Assembly (NCBI GenBank): GCA_964393895.1
Contig: CAYMWP010000032.1
Span: forward strand, 1 to 35,357
Length of the DNA: 35,357 nt
Origin: B4-G1 sp964393895
GTDB taxonomy: Bacteria; Chloroflexota; Anaerolineae; B4-G1
Direction of reading: 5' to 3'
Below are positions 8,030 to 15,887 of the stretch, one piece after another. The notes below the pieces were generated by a model that had not been told where the DNA came from, did not search any database, and worked only from the letters and a program-made list of their open reading frames with translations. A program made the translations under genes and the position numbers. Position 1 is the stretch's first letter; each line of letters begins with the position of its first letter.

Positions 8030-9376
8030 ATGGCACTTTCAGGTATTCAAATTTACAAGATGCTGCCTCAGACCAACTGCAAGGACTGCGGGTTTCCCAC
8101 TTGCCTGGCTTTTGCGATGAAGCTGGCGGCCAAGCAGGCCGAGTTGGACAAGTGTCCCCACGTCTCGGACGAAGCGCGGGAGCAGTTGGCTGAATCGTCC
8201 GCGCCGCCGGTGCGGCTCGTGACCCTCTCCGCCAACGGGCGAGAGGTCAAATCGGGCAACGAAGTCGTGTTGTTCCGCCACGAAAAGACCTTTTACAACC
8301 CAACCGGCCTCTTTATCCGGTTGCGTGACGATCTGGGGCTGGACGAGATCAAGGCCCAGGCCCAAGAGGCGGCGGATTATATGGTCGAGTACGTCGGTAT
8401 GGAGCTGACGATTGATGGTTTCGCGCTTGAGGCGACGGGCGATGGTGGCGGATTCGCAGCCGCCGTCGGCGCCGTGCTAGAGACGGCCAAGCTCCCCCTG
8501 ATCCTCATCGCCGCCGACCCGGCCGTGATGGCGCAGGGGTTGGAGGCCGCTGCGGGCATGCGTCCACTGATCTATGGTGCTACAGCCGACAACTGGGAAG
8601 CCTTTGCCGATCTGGCCAAGAAGCACGACGCTCCAATGGCGATCCGCGCCGACACGATGAACGGCTTGGCCGAGTTGACGGACAAGATCAAGGGGGCGGG
8701 CGTGGAAGAGATCGTGCTCGACCCCGGTGTGCGTGACCTCAAATCGTCGCTGACGGTGAACACGTTGATCCGCCGCATGGCGCTGAAAAAGACCTTCCGT
8801 TCGCTGGGTTTTCCCATCATCAGCTTCCCCAGCGAGTGCGTGGACGATGAGGGGATGGTAACGGTCGCAGCGACGCAGGCCATCGCCAAATACGGGGGCT
8901 TTGTCGTGCTGGATCGGTTCAGTCCGGCCACTATCTATCCCCTGTTGGCCCTGCGCTCCAATATCTATACCAACCCGCAGGAGCCGATCCAGGTGCAGCC
9001 CGGCGTCTACGAGATCAACGATCCTCAGGCAGACTCGCCCATCATGGTGACTACCAATTTCTCCATCACCTACTTTTCCGTGGCGAACGAGATTGACGGC
9101 AGCGGCAGCCCCGGCTGGTTGCTGGTGGCCGACGCCGAGGGTATGAGTGTGCTGACCGCTTGGGCCGCCGGCAAGTTCGATGCCGAGCGCATCGCCAAGG
9201 CGGTCAAGACCAACGACATGGAAAACAAAGTCAGTCATCGTAAACTGGTCATCCCCGGTCACGTGTCGGTGCTGCTGGGCGAGTTGGAGGAAGAACTGCC
9301 GGGTTGGGAGATCTTGGTCGGGCCGCGTGAGGCGGTGGATCTGCCCGGCTATCTCAAGATATGGAGCGCGTCGTAG
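8030..9376 (+). CDS. acsC: Corrinoid iron-sulfur protein, large subunit
   Basis: This is AcsC/CdhE (448 residues; Moorella 446), which carries the [4Fe-4S] cluster and, with AcsD, the cobalamin that shuttles the methyl group from methyl-THF to acetyl-CoA synthase. The N-terminal cluster motif is Cys17, Cys20, Cys25 and Cys42 (NCKDCGFPTC). A TIM-barrel region follows (residues about 90-320) and then the C-terminal cobalamin-binding domain with GWLLVADAEGMSVLTAW and VIPGHVSVLLGELEEELPGW. The start is ATG 8030 after AAGGAG at 8015-8020. Its usual partner AcsD is fused to AcsB directly upstream. A 186-base structured gap separates it from the activator gene. Confidence 0.96.
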   Translation: MALSGIQIYKMLPQTNCKDCGFPTCLAFAMKLAAKQAELDKCPHVSDEAREQLAESSAPPVRLVTLSANGREVKSGNEVVLFRHEKTFYNPTGLFIRLRDDLGLDEIKAQAQEAADYMVEYVGMELTIDGFALEATGDGGGFAAAVGAVLETAKLPLILIAADPAVMAQGLEAAAGMRPLIYGATADNWEAFADLAKKHDAPMAIRADTMNGLAELTDKIKGAGVEEIVLDPGVRDLKSSLTVNTLIRRMALKKTFRSLGFPIISFPSECVDDEGMVTVAATQAIAKYGGFVVLDRFSPATIYPLLALRSNIYTNPQEPIQVQPGVYEINDPQADSPIMVTTNFSITYFSVANEIDGSGSPGWLLVADAEGMSVLTAWAAGKFDAERIAKAVKTNDMENKVSHRKLVIPGHVSVLLGELEEELPGWEILVGPREAVDLPGYLKIWSAS

Positions 9377-9394
9377 GCGACCTTTCTCCCACCG

Positions 9395-9485
9395 TCACTC
9401 TTTCCCTCGCATTGTCGAGGGAAAGAGTGATACTCGTATCACTAATCCCACGAGATGTGTCACTGGTACAGAATGGTGTTCTGTA
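9395..9485. promoter_or_regulatory. Three hairpins, two overlapping, between acsC and acsV
   Basis: The 9377-9562 gap contains a perfect 15-bp stem at 9395-9409/9416-9430 (6-base loop), an 8-bp stem at 9426-9433/9436-9443, and a 7-bp stem at 9467-9473/9479-9485. The first two share bases 9426-9430 and cannot both form fully. No T-run follows the strong stem. It may be an attenuator-like leader, an RNA-processing site or a weak terminator. I could not match it to a known riboswitch class. Confidence 0.5.
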
Positions 9486-9509
9486 ATAAAGTATGACTAG
9501 GTCTACACC

Positions 9510-9523
9510 GGAGGTGCATCATC
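9510..9523 (+). promoter_or_regulatory. Shine-Dalgarno with apparent ATC start codon for acsV
   Basis: GGAGG at 9510-9514 stands 6 bases before ATC at 9521, which opens the acsV frame. From there the frame encodes IGDVNIHFKPADKRV, the expected first beta-strand of the ferredoxin domain, before the first conventional in-frame start (GTG 9563). No ATG, GTG or TTG lies in frame between the stop at 9494 and 9563. Translation from a rare ATC codon, or a base error in an original ATG, would explain this. Confidence 0.45.
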
Positions 9524-9562
9524 GGCGACGTTAATATCCACTTCAAACCGGCCGACAAGCGA

Positions 9563-11464
9563 GTGACTGTAGCCGCTGGCACTCTCCTCAGCGACGCTGC
9601 CCAGCAAGCAGGGATAGAAATCCTGATGCCCTGCGGCGGCCAGGGACGGTGTGGCCGTTGCGCCGTCATCGTCGAAGATGGGAAGGTGCGCCGCCGTTCC
9701 ACCCAACGCCTCTCCCCCGACGACGTGGCGGCCGGCTACGCGCTGGCTTGCCAGACGACCGTCGAAGGAGACGTCACCGTCAGCATCCCGCCGCAGGAAA
9801 AGATCGAGCGGCGGCTGAAGGAGAGCAAGCGAGCGGCCAAGGTCGCGCTCCCCTTCTCTTACGACCTGCACGACCAGACGCTGCGCAAGTACACCGTCAC
9901 GCTGGAACCTCCCTCCTTGCAGGATCAGACCGACGATTGGTCGCGGCTGCAACGGGAGCTAAAGCGCCGCTACGATTTGCAGGGGCTACAGGCCTCCTTG
10001 CCGGTGCTGCGCAAGCTGGGCCCGGCGCTGCGGGAAGGAGAGTGGACGGTCACGCTGGTCGTTGACCTGGACCCCGAGGGCTTTATGAAAGCGGAAGGGT
10101 CTCCAGAGGGGCCGCCTCGCTTGATAGACATCCTGCCCGGAGAGCAATTGGAGAGCCTGTGGGCGGTGGCTATTGATATCGGTACTACCAGCAACCACGT
10201 CTGGCTGGTGGATCTGATCAGCGGCAAGGTCATGTCCCAGAAAGCCGACTACAACGGCCAGATCGCCCGGGGCGAGGATGTCATCTCGCGCATCATTTAC
10301 GCTTCCAAGGGGAACGGCCTGCAGGATTTGCAGGGGTTAGTGATAGAGACGCTCAACCGGTTGCTGGAGCGGGCGGCGCGGGAGCGCGGAATCAGCACCG
10401 ATCAAATCTACAAAGCGGTGGTGGCCGGCAACAGCACGATGATTCACCTCTTTGCCGGCATTCCCCCAGAACCTATCCGCCTGATGCCTTTTATCACCGT
10501 CATCAACCAGTTGCCCCCCTTCTCGGCCCGCGAGATCGGTCTGGGAATCAACCCTGAAGGTGAGGTGGACTGCCTGCCCGGCATCGCCTCTTATGTCGGA
10601 GCCGACATCACGGCCGGCGTGGTCAGTTCCGAGATGTGCGGTATGGGTGATCTGTCACTGTTCATAGACATCGGCACCAACGGGGAGATCGTGTTGGGAG
10701 ATTGTACCTGGCTCATCTCCTGCGCCTGCTCGGCCGGCCCGGCCTTTGAGGGAGCGGGCGTGGTGCACGGTATGCGGGCCACTGCCGGGGCCATCGAGGA
10801 GGTGTGGGTCAATTCAGAGGATTACGAGATCACCTATCGGGTCATCGCCGAGGCGGCGTCGGGCGACGAAAAGCCGCGCGGCATCTGCGGCTCCGGCCTG
10901 ATCTCTCTCATAGCAGAGATGTTCAGCGCCGGTGTGGTGGACAAGAGCGGCAATATCAATCTGGACTTGTCGTCGAAACGGGTGCGGAAGGGAGAACACG
11001 GAGCCGAGTACGTGGTGGCCTGGGCCGGCGAGACGGCCACGGGCGAGGACATTGTCATCACCAAGGTGGACATTGACAATTTGATGCGGGCCAAGGCAGC
11101 CATCTATGCTGGCTTCTCTATCCTGGCCCGCAGTGTGGGCTTGACCCTGGATGATGTGGGGCAGGTGTTGATTGGCGGAGCCTTTGGGCAGTACATCAAC
11201 GTGAGCAACGCCGTCCGCATTGGCCTGCTGCCGGACAAGCCCTTTGAAAAATTTCACTTTCTGGGCAACACCTCGGTGCGCGGGGCATATATGGCGCTTC
11301 TCTCCAAAGACATGCGCCAGCGGGTGACAGAAGTGGGACGGATGATGACCTACCTGGAACTCTCAGCCGACAACACGTTCTTTGACGAATTCAACGCGGC
11401 CATGTTCCTGCCACACACGGACGAGAGCCAGTTCCCGTCTGTGGCGGCGTTGTTGGAGGGATGA
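9563..11464 (+). CDS. acsV: RACo-type reductive activator of the corrinoid protein
   Basis: This ATP-dependent activator returns the inactive Co(II) corrinoid protein to Co(I). From GTG 9563 it has 633 residues. The N-terminal [2Fe-2S] ferredoxin domain has Cys24, Cys30, Cys33 and Cys63 (PCGGQGRCGRC). A linker follows, then an ASKHA ATPase domain with phosphate loop AIDIGTT at 203-209, AGNSTM, LFIDIGTNGE, SAGPAFEGAG, ICGSGL and IGGAFG. GTG 9563 cuts off the first strand of the ferredoxin domain and has no Shine-Dalgarno; the true start is probably 9521 (ATC after GGAGG), giving 14 more residues. The 3' end overlaps the radical SAM gene by 4 bases (ATGA). Placement after acsC fits its substrate. 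Confidence 0.92.
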   Translation: MTVAAGTLLSDAAQQAGIEILMPCGGQGRCGRCAVIVEDGKVRRRSTQRLSPDDVAAGYALACQTTVEGDVTVSIPPQEKIERRLKESKRAAKVALPFSYDLHDQTLRKYTVTLEPPSLQDQTDDWSRLQRELKRRYDLQGLQASLPVLRKLGPALREGEWTVTLVVDLDPEGFMKAEGSPEGPPRLIDILPGEQLESLWAVAIDIGTTSNHVWLVDLISGKVMSQKADYNGQIARGEDVISRIIYASKGNGLQDLQGLVIETLNRLLERAARERGISTDQIYKAVVAGNSTMIHLFAGIPPEPIRLMPFITVINQLPPFSAREIGLGINPEGEVDCLPGIASYVGADITAGVVSSEMCGMGDLSLFIDIGTNGEIVLGDCTWLISCACSAGPAFEGAGVVHGMRATAGAIEEVWVNSEDYEITYRVIAEAASGDEKPRGICGSGLISLIAEMFSAGVVDKSGNINLDLSSKRVRKGEHGAEYVVAWAGETATGEDIVITKVDIDNLMRAKAAIYAGFSILARSVGLTLDDVGQVLIGGAFGQYINVSNAVRIGLLPDKPFEKFHFLGNTSVRGAYMALLSKDMRQRVTEVGRMMTYLELSADNTFFDEFNAAMFLPHTDESQFPSVAALLEG

Positions 11465-12387
11465 TGAACCTAACTGGTTTGCACCTATTGCTCACGTACC
11501 AGTGCAATTACGAGTGCGACCACTGCTTCGTTTGGGGGAGTCCCTCTCAGGAAGGCGTGATGACGCTGGCACAGATCCGCGACATCTACCGCCAGGCGCA
11601 AGAGTTGGGGACGGTCAACTCGATCTATCTGGAGGGCGGCGAGCCGTTTCTCTACTATCCAATCATGGTGCGAGCGGCGCGGGAAGCGGCCGAGTTGGGG
11701 TTCCAGGTGGGCATCGTAACGAACGATTACTGGGCCACCACGGTCGAGGACGCGGTCGAGTGGCTGCGGCCCCTGGTGGGCATCGTGCAAGACCTGTCCG
11801 TTTCCACCGACCTGTTCCACTACGACGAGGTGATGAGCGCTCACGCCCGTAACGCGCTGGCGGCGGCGGAACAACTGGGCATCCCTGCGGGGACGCTCAC
11901 CTGCGAGGTGCCGGGGGGAGTGGCGGGCTATCCCACTCAGGCGGCCGGCGAGCCGGTGGAGAGCGGCCTAGCGGCCGATGCGGCCGCCATAATGTTCAAG
12001 GGCCGGGCGGCGGTGAAACTGGTCGAGGGGGTAGCGCGGCGGCCCTGGCGCGAGTTCGACGAGTGCCCTTATGAAACACTGGATGACCCTGGTCGGGTAC
12101 ACGTGGATCACCTGGGCAACCTGCACCTGTGCCAGGGATTGACGATGGGTAGTATGTTTGAACGACCTTTGGTGGAGATCGTAGCCACGTATGACCCGCC
12201 GGCCCACCCTATCGTGGGGCCGTTGCTGGCGGGCGGCCCAGCGGATTTGGTCGAGCGGTACGGCCTGCCGCACGAAGAGGCTTACGTGGACGCCTGCCAC
12301 CTGTGCTACGAAGCGCGGGTGACTTTGCGAGAGCGATTTCCCCAAGTCCTTGGACCGGGCCAGGCATACGGAGAGGGATTAAATTGA
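11461..12387 (+). CDS. Radical SAM protein of unknown role in the acs operon
   Basis: This 308-residue protein has the radical SAM cluster motif C15-x3-C19-x2-C22 (TYQCNYECDHCF) and the SAM-binding GGEP near residues 60-63. C-terminal cysteines in DECPYE, HLCQG and DACHLCYEA suggest an extra iron-sulfur (SPASM-like) site. It overlaps acsV by 4 bases and cooC by 4 bases, so it is translationally coupled between a corrinoid activator and a nickel-insertion ATPase. The substrate cannot be read from the sequence. A peptide or metal-cofactor maturation role for CODH/ACS is possible; that is inference from context only. A second ATG at 11464 is an equally good start. Confidence 0.85.
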   Translation: MMNLTGLHLLLTYQCNYECDHCFVWGSPSQEGVMTLAQIRDIYRQAQELGTVNSIYLEGGEPFLYYPIMVRAAREAAELGFQVGIVTNDYWATTVEDAVEWLRPLVGIVQDLSVSTDLFHYDEVMSAHARNALAAAEQLGIPAGTLTCEVPGGVAGYPTQAAGEPVESGLAADAAAIMFKGRAAVKLVEGVARRPWREFDECPYETLDDPGRVHVDHLGNLHLCQGLTMGSMFERPLVEIVATYDPPAHPIVGPLLAGGPADLVERYGLPHEEAYVDACHLCYEARVTLRERFPQVLGPGQAYGEGLN

Positions 12388-13160
12388 CAACAACTATCGC
12401 ACTGGCCGGCAAAGGTGGCACCGGCAAGACCACCATCGCCGCGCTCATCATCCGCTATTTGATCGAGAAGCAGAACGGCTCCATCCTGGCGATTGACGCC
12501 GACCCCGCCACCAACCTCAATATGGTGCTGGGAATGGAGATGGGAGCGACGGTAGGCGGCATCCGCGAGGATATGCTGACCCAGGTGCAGTCCAGCGGCG
12601 CGCTGGCCGGCTCAATGCCCGGCGGGATGAGCAAACAAGAGTACCTGGACTATGAGGTGCAGATGGCGCTAGAGGAGGGGGATCGGGTGGATCTGCTGGT
12701 GATGGGCCGGCCCGAAGGCCCCGGCTGCTACTGCGCCGCCAACCAAATGCTGCGCGTGATCGTGGACCGCTTGAACAGGCAGTACGACTATGTAGTGATT
12801 GACAACGAGGCCGGGATGGAGCACCTCAGCCGCCGCACCACCCGCGACGTGGACGTGCTGCTGCTGGTGACAGACCCCACACAGCGCGGAGTTGTCACGG
12901 CGCAGCGGATGCGTGAGATGGTGCCGGGGCTAGAGATCGGCGTTGGCCACACCTACCTGGTCGTCAACCGGCTGCGAGGAGAGATGCCCGCGCCGCTGAT
13001 CCAGCTCATAGAGCAGGCCGGGCTGGAACTGATCGGTACGGTGCCAGAAGACCCAGCTATGGCCGAGTTCGAGTTCACCGGGCGTCCGCTGGTGGAGCTT
13101 CCGGCGGAGACGGCCGTCTACCAAGCTGTGCAAGAGATCGCCGAGAACATGGCAGGATGA
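12384..13160 (+). CDS. cooC: CooC/AcsF-type ATPase for nickel insertion into CODH/ACS
   Basis: This is a MinD-like P-loop ATPase of 258 residues. It has the deviant Walker A motif GKGGTGKTT at residues 9-17, the second block AIDADP, and the family signature Cys115-x-Cys117 (GPGCYCAANQ), which binds nickel or zinc at the dimer interface in CooC. The family loads nickel into CODH (CooC) or ACS (AcsF). The start is TTG 12384, which overlaps the radical SAM stop (TTGA) and has GAGGG 6 bases upstream; a longer frame from 12303 would run through the upstream gene. It ends the tightly packed acsV-rSAM-cooC trio. Sequence alone does not tell whether CODH or ACS is the client. Confidence 0.92.
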   Translation: MTTTIALAGKGGTGKTTIAALIIRYLIEKQNGSILAIDADPATNLNMVLGMEMGATVGGIREDMLTQVQSSGALAGSMPGGMSKQEYLDYEVQMALEEGDRVDLLVMGRPEGPGCYCAANQMLRVIVDRLNRQYDYVVIDNEAGMEHLSRRTTRDVDVLLLVTDPTQRGVVTAQRMREMVPGLEIGVGHTYLVVNRLRGEMPAPLIQLIEQAGLELIGTVPEDPAMAEFEFTGRPLVELPAETAVYQAVQEIAENMAG

Positions 13161-13232
13161 GGTGTAACTACCTAACAGAGCTGCGCCTCAAACCGACGAG
13201 TAAAATGGGATATGGATTAACACAGGCTGCGC

Positions 13233-13266
13233 ACACGGATTTTGTCGCTTTGCTTGCACTCCGTGT
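13233..13266. repeat. Small hairpin with TTTTGTCGCT loop, first copy
   Basis: ACACGGA at 13233-13239 pairs with TCCGTGT at 13260-13266 around a 20-base loop that starts TTTTGTCGCTTTGCTTGC. The same loop core occurs at 15413-15430 in another hairpin, which points to a small dispersed repeat family. Confidence 0.4.
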
Positions 13267-13314
13267 TTCTCTGTGAGACCCTCTGCGAATCTCTGTACAG
13301 CCCATACTGAGTAA

Positions 13315-13478
13315 CTTGCAATGTTAGATTGGTCGGAACACCACAGCGAATTTAGAAAAAAACGAATTGGGGCACATGGTTCAACCCCGTTTATAGCCAG
13401 GATTGGCCTCGTGCGGCGGCAAAAATTCGCTCCTTTCCCCATTCGTTGTAGTGTCGTTTGGAATCTAACATTGTCAAG
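13315..13478. repeat. 164-bp imperfect long inverted repeat (MITE-like or structured leader)
   Basis: The ends are a 16-bp inverted repeat with one bulged base: 13315-13330 against 13462-13478. A nested pair, AGCGAATTT at 13345-13353 against AAATTCGCT at 13423-13431, extends the fold. A second possible pairing joins CGAATTGGGG (13363-13372) with CCCCATTCG (13437-13445). No open frame is inside and no clean target duplication is visible. It is either a miniature transposable element or a structured 5' leader of acsE. Confidence 0.5.
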
Positions 13479-13549
13479 CATACGATAAGGTTACATTTGC
13501 TGCCCAGTTCACGCTTACACACAAATAAAAAGAACAGGAGGTAATCAAA

Positions 13550-14473
13550 ATGTACATTATTGGTGAGAACATTCACATCATTGCGCCCAAGGTCAAAAAT
13601 GCCATCGCCGAGCGGGACGCCAAGTTCTTCCAGGACCTGGCAGTGCGGATGGTGGACGCCGGGGCGAACGCGGTGGACCTCAACATCGGTCCCCAGAAAA
13701 AGCACGGGCACGAAATTCTGCCCTGGCTGGTCGAGACCGTCGAGGAGGTGGTGGACGTGCCCTTGGTCTTTGACACCACCAACCTGGCGGCCATCGAGGC
13801 GGCCTGCGAGACGGTGACCAAGGCACAGCCCATCATCAACTCTACCGATGCGCGAGCAGAGCGGCTGGAAAGCGTGCCGGCCGTGGCCAAAAAGTTCAAC
13901 GCGCGCCTGGTCGCATTGACGATGGCCGAGGGCATGATCCCGGTCGGCGCCGACGAGCGGGTGGGTATTGCGCTGGAGACCCTGATCCCATACATGCTCG
14001 AGATTGATTTCCCCATCCCTGACCTGATCATTGACCCGTTGGTGCTGACCGTCTCCGGTTGCCAGGAATACTGCCCCGAGTGCATTGAGGCGGTGCGCAC
14101 GCTCAAGTACGCCTGGGACCCGCCTCCGTTGACCAATGGCGGCCTCTCCAACGTCTCCAACGCCGTCCCCAACGAGATGCGCCCCCTGCTCAACCAGACC
14201 TATATGGTGATGTTGATGGGCGCCGGCTTGGACATGGTCATCGCCGACCCCCTGGACAAGGAGTTGATGGAATGGATTCGCGTGGTCGAGGAACGGGATG
14301 AGAGCACCTCGCTCAACAAACTGCTGCTCAAGCTCCACGACCGGGTGGAGGCAATGGAAGAGTTGCAGCCCGAGGACGTGGACATGTCCGACCCGCAGCA
14401 GGCGGACATTTGGAAGACGGTACAGGTACTCTTGAACAAGGTGATCTATACAGATTCGTACCTGCGCGTGTAG
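13550..14473 (+). CDS. acsE: Methyl-THF:corrinoid protein methyltransferase
   Basis: AcsE moves the methyl group from methyl-THF to the Co(I) corrinoid of the AcsC/AcsD protein, which joins the methyl and carbonyl branches. The pterin-binding TIM-barrel blocks are present: IIGENIH at the N-terminus, GANAVDLNIGP at 39-49, LVFDTTN, INSTDA, VALTMAEG, LIIDPLV and GLSNVS. Asn201 in GLSNVS corresponds to the methyl-THF-contacting Asn199 of Moorella. It is 307 residues long against 262 in Moorella; an extra segment of about 40 residues, rich in charged and helical residues, sits near 234-275, before the final VLLNKVIYTDSYLRV. The start is ATG 13550 after AGGAGG. Confidence 0.93.
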   Translation: MYIIGENIHIIAPKVKNAIAERDAKFFQDLAVRMVDAGANAVDLNIGPQKKHGHEILPWLVETVEEVVDVPLVFDTTNLAAIEAACETVTKAQPIINSTDARAERLESVPAVAKKFNARLVALTMAEGMIPVGADERVGIALETLIPYMLEIDFPIPDLIIDPLVLTVSGCQEYCPECIEAVRTLKYAWDPPPLTNGGLSNVSNAVPNEMRPLLNQTYMVMLMGAGLDMVIADPLDKELMEWIRVVEERDESTSLNKLLLKLHDRVEAMEELQPEDVDMSDPQQADIWKTVQVLLNKVIYTDSYLRV

Positions 14474-14507
14474 TAACGCCTGCACGAATGACCTATCAGG
14501 AGGATAT

Positions 14508-15395
14508 ATGCCTGCACAACTACTTGACGGAACAACGATGTCGGCAGCGATCCGGGACGAAGTCAAGACCGGAGTGAGAGAACTCGAGGCCAAATCCGGC
14601 ATCGTGCCGGGGCTGGCCACGGTACTCGTGGGAGAGGACCCTGGCTCCAAAAGCTACGTCGGGATGAAGCAGAAGCAGTGTGAAGCAGCAGGGATGAAAC
14701 CCTTGGGACGTCACCTGCCGGAAGACGTCAGCCAAGAAGGACTGAAAGAGGCTATAGCGGAGTTGAACGCCGACCCAGATGTCCACGGTATCCTGGTACA
14801 ATTGCCGCTCCCCGATCATCTGGACGAAGAGAGTGCCCTGGCGGCCATCGCGCTCGAAAAAGACGTGGACGGCTTCCACCCGGTCAACATCGCACGGCTG
14901 ACCCTACAGGGAATGGAACCGACTTTTGCTCCCTGTATGCCGTTGGGCTGCATCGAATTGCTCGACCGCTACAACGTCGAGATCAAAAGCAAAGAGGCCG
15001 TGGTGCTAGGCCCCAGCAACATCGTTGGCCTGCCGACGGCGTTGCTACTGCTCCACCGGGGCGCTATGCTCACCATCTGCCATCCCCACACGGAGAACCT
15101 GGCCGAGACCAGCCGGCGGGCCGACATCCTCGTCGCCGCCATAGACCAACCCAGCATGGTGAAGGCCGAATGGGTCAAGCCGGGGGCGGCGGTGATAGAC
15201 GTCGGCTGGAGCCGCGTGAAGGATGAGACGGCTAAAAAAGGATTCCGCGTCGTAGGCAACGTGGACTTTGACGCGGTCAGCCAGGTGGCCGGGTATCTCA
15301 CCCCAGTGCCAGGCGGCACCGGGCCGATGACCATTGCGTTGCTCTTGCAGAACACGCTCCTCTCGGCCAGACGATTCGCCGGGCTGATTGACTGA
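14508..15395 (+). CDS. folD: Bifunctional methylene-THF dehydrogenase/methenyl-THF cyclohydrolase
   Basis: FolD converts 10-formyl-THF to methenyl-THF and reduces it to methylene-THF with NAD(P)H. It has 295 residues, the standard length. Tyr50 and Lys54 in SYVGMK are the cyclohydrolase pair. Other signatures are VQLPLPDH, DVDGFHPVN, the nucleotide-binding GPSNIVGLP and TPVPGGTGPMT (GGVGPMT in most homologues). The start is ATG 14508 after AGGAGG. It lies 34 bases after acsE, probably in the same operon. With fhs it gives two of the three THF steps in this window; a methylene-THF reductase is not seen here. Confidence 0.96.
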   Translation: MPAQLLDGTTMSAAIRDEVKTGVRELEAKSGIVPGLATVLVGEDPGSKSYVGMKQKQCEAAGMKPLGRHLPEDVSQEGLKEAIAELNADPDVHGILVQLPLPDHLDEESALAAIALEKDVDGFHPVNIARLTLQGMEPTFAPCMPLGCIELLDRYNVEIKSKEAVVLGPSNIVGLPTALLLLHRGAMLTICHPHTENLAETSRRADILVAAIDQPSMVKAEWVKPGAAVIDVGWSRVKDETAKKGFRVVGNVDFDAVSQVAGYLTPVPGGTGPMTIALLLQNTLLSARRFAGLID

Positions 15396-15406
15396 GGAAC
15401 GGATAA

Positions 15407-15444
15407 ACCGGGTTTTGTCGCTGCGCTCGCGCGGAAAATCCGGT
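15407..15444. repeat. Hairpin with TTTTGTCGCT core, second copy
   Basis: ACCGGGTTTT at 15407-15416 pairs with AAAATCCGGT at 15435-15444 (one G-T wobble). The loop starts GTCGCTGCGCTCGC and resembles the loop at 13240-13258. It lies between folD and hdrC and no T-run follows the stem. Confidence 0.45.
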
Positions 15445-15470
15445 CGAGACCCAAGGTTTCAGGAGGCGGT

Positions 15471-15875
15471 ATGCGAACTCGAATCTCGCTTGACAAGGTG
15501 CGTGGCCCTTTCGTGACCCGCGTGGAAGAGATCAGCGGAGAAGACCTGCTGGCATGCAATCAATGCGGCAAGTGCAGCGCCGGTTGCCCTGTCGTGGAGG
15601 CAATGGACATCTTGCCCAGCCAGGTCATCCGTATGGCGCAATTGGGGATGGAACAAGTGCTGGAGAGCAATACTGTCTGGATCTGCGCCTCCTGTTTGAC
15701 CTGTGTCACTCGTTGCCCCAAGGGGGTGGATCTGCCCCGGCTGATGGAAACACTGCGCCAGCTCGCGCTGCGCGAAGGAGTAGCCAAGTTGGAACTGGAC
15801 GCCCTCCCACCAGAGCTGGTACAGGCTGTGCCGCAACTGGCTATCGTCGGCGGTTTTAGGAAATACATCAAGTAG
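15471..15875 (+). CDS. hdrC: HdrC-like iron-sulfur subunit, module 1
   Basis: This 134-residue protein has two [4Fe-4S] motifs: Cys29/32/35/39 (CNQCGKCSAGCP) and Cys72/75/78/82 (CASCLTCVTRCP). This is the layout of HdrC, which carries electrons from HdrA to the CCG subunit HdrB in soluble heterodisulfide reductase complexes. The start is ATG 15471 after AGGAGG. HdrB follows after 12 bases and HdrA overlaps HdrB, so the three form one complex. The organism's pathway gives no reason to expect CoM-CoB heterodisulfide as substrate, so the physiological disulfide or other acceptor is unknown. Confidence 0.9.
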   Translation: MRTRISLDKVRGPFVTRVEEISGEDLLACNQCGKCSAGCPVVEAMDILPSQVIRMAQLGMEQVLESNTVWICASCLTCVTRCPKGVDLPRLMETLRQLALREGVAKLELDALPPELVQAVPQLAIVGGFRKYIK

Positions 15876-15887
15876 CGAGAGGCATTG

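Larger units (their letters stand above)
13161..13549. other. 389-base non-coding stretch upstream of acsE
   Basis: No credible coding frame is present. The stretch has a small hairpin at 13233-13266, a large inverted-repeat element at 13315-13478, and a final 70-base AT-richer leader that ends with AGGAGG before acsE. A weak TTGTCA/TACATT pair (13471-13476, 13492-13497) has only a 15-base spacer and is not convincing as a promoter. Because the preceding genes are tightly packed, this gap is the best candidate place for a new transcript start before acsE. Confidence 0.6.

Noticed and set aside
9395..9430. Rho-independent terminator after acsC
   Set aside because: The stem lacks a following T-run and overlaps a competing hairpin; it was listed as a structured element instead.
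9514..9516. GTG start for the corrinoid activator
   Set aside because: It is out of frame with the ferredoxin domain and lies within the Shine-Dalgarno region.
13161..13549. tRNA or known riboswitch in the gap before acsE
   Set aside because: No cloverleaf, CCA end or cobalamin/THF riboswitch core could be recognised by eye.
13391..14650. 419-codon minus-strand frame covering the acsE gene
   Set aside because: It mirrors acsE and has no family motif or ribosome binding site.
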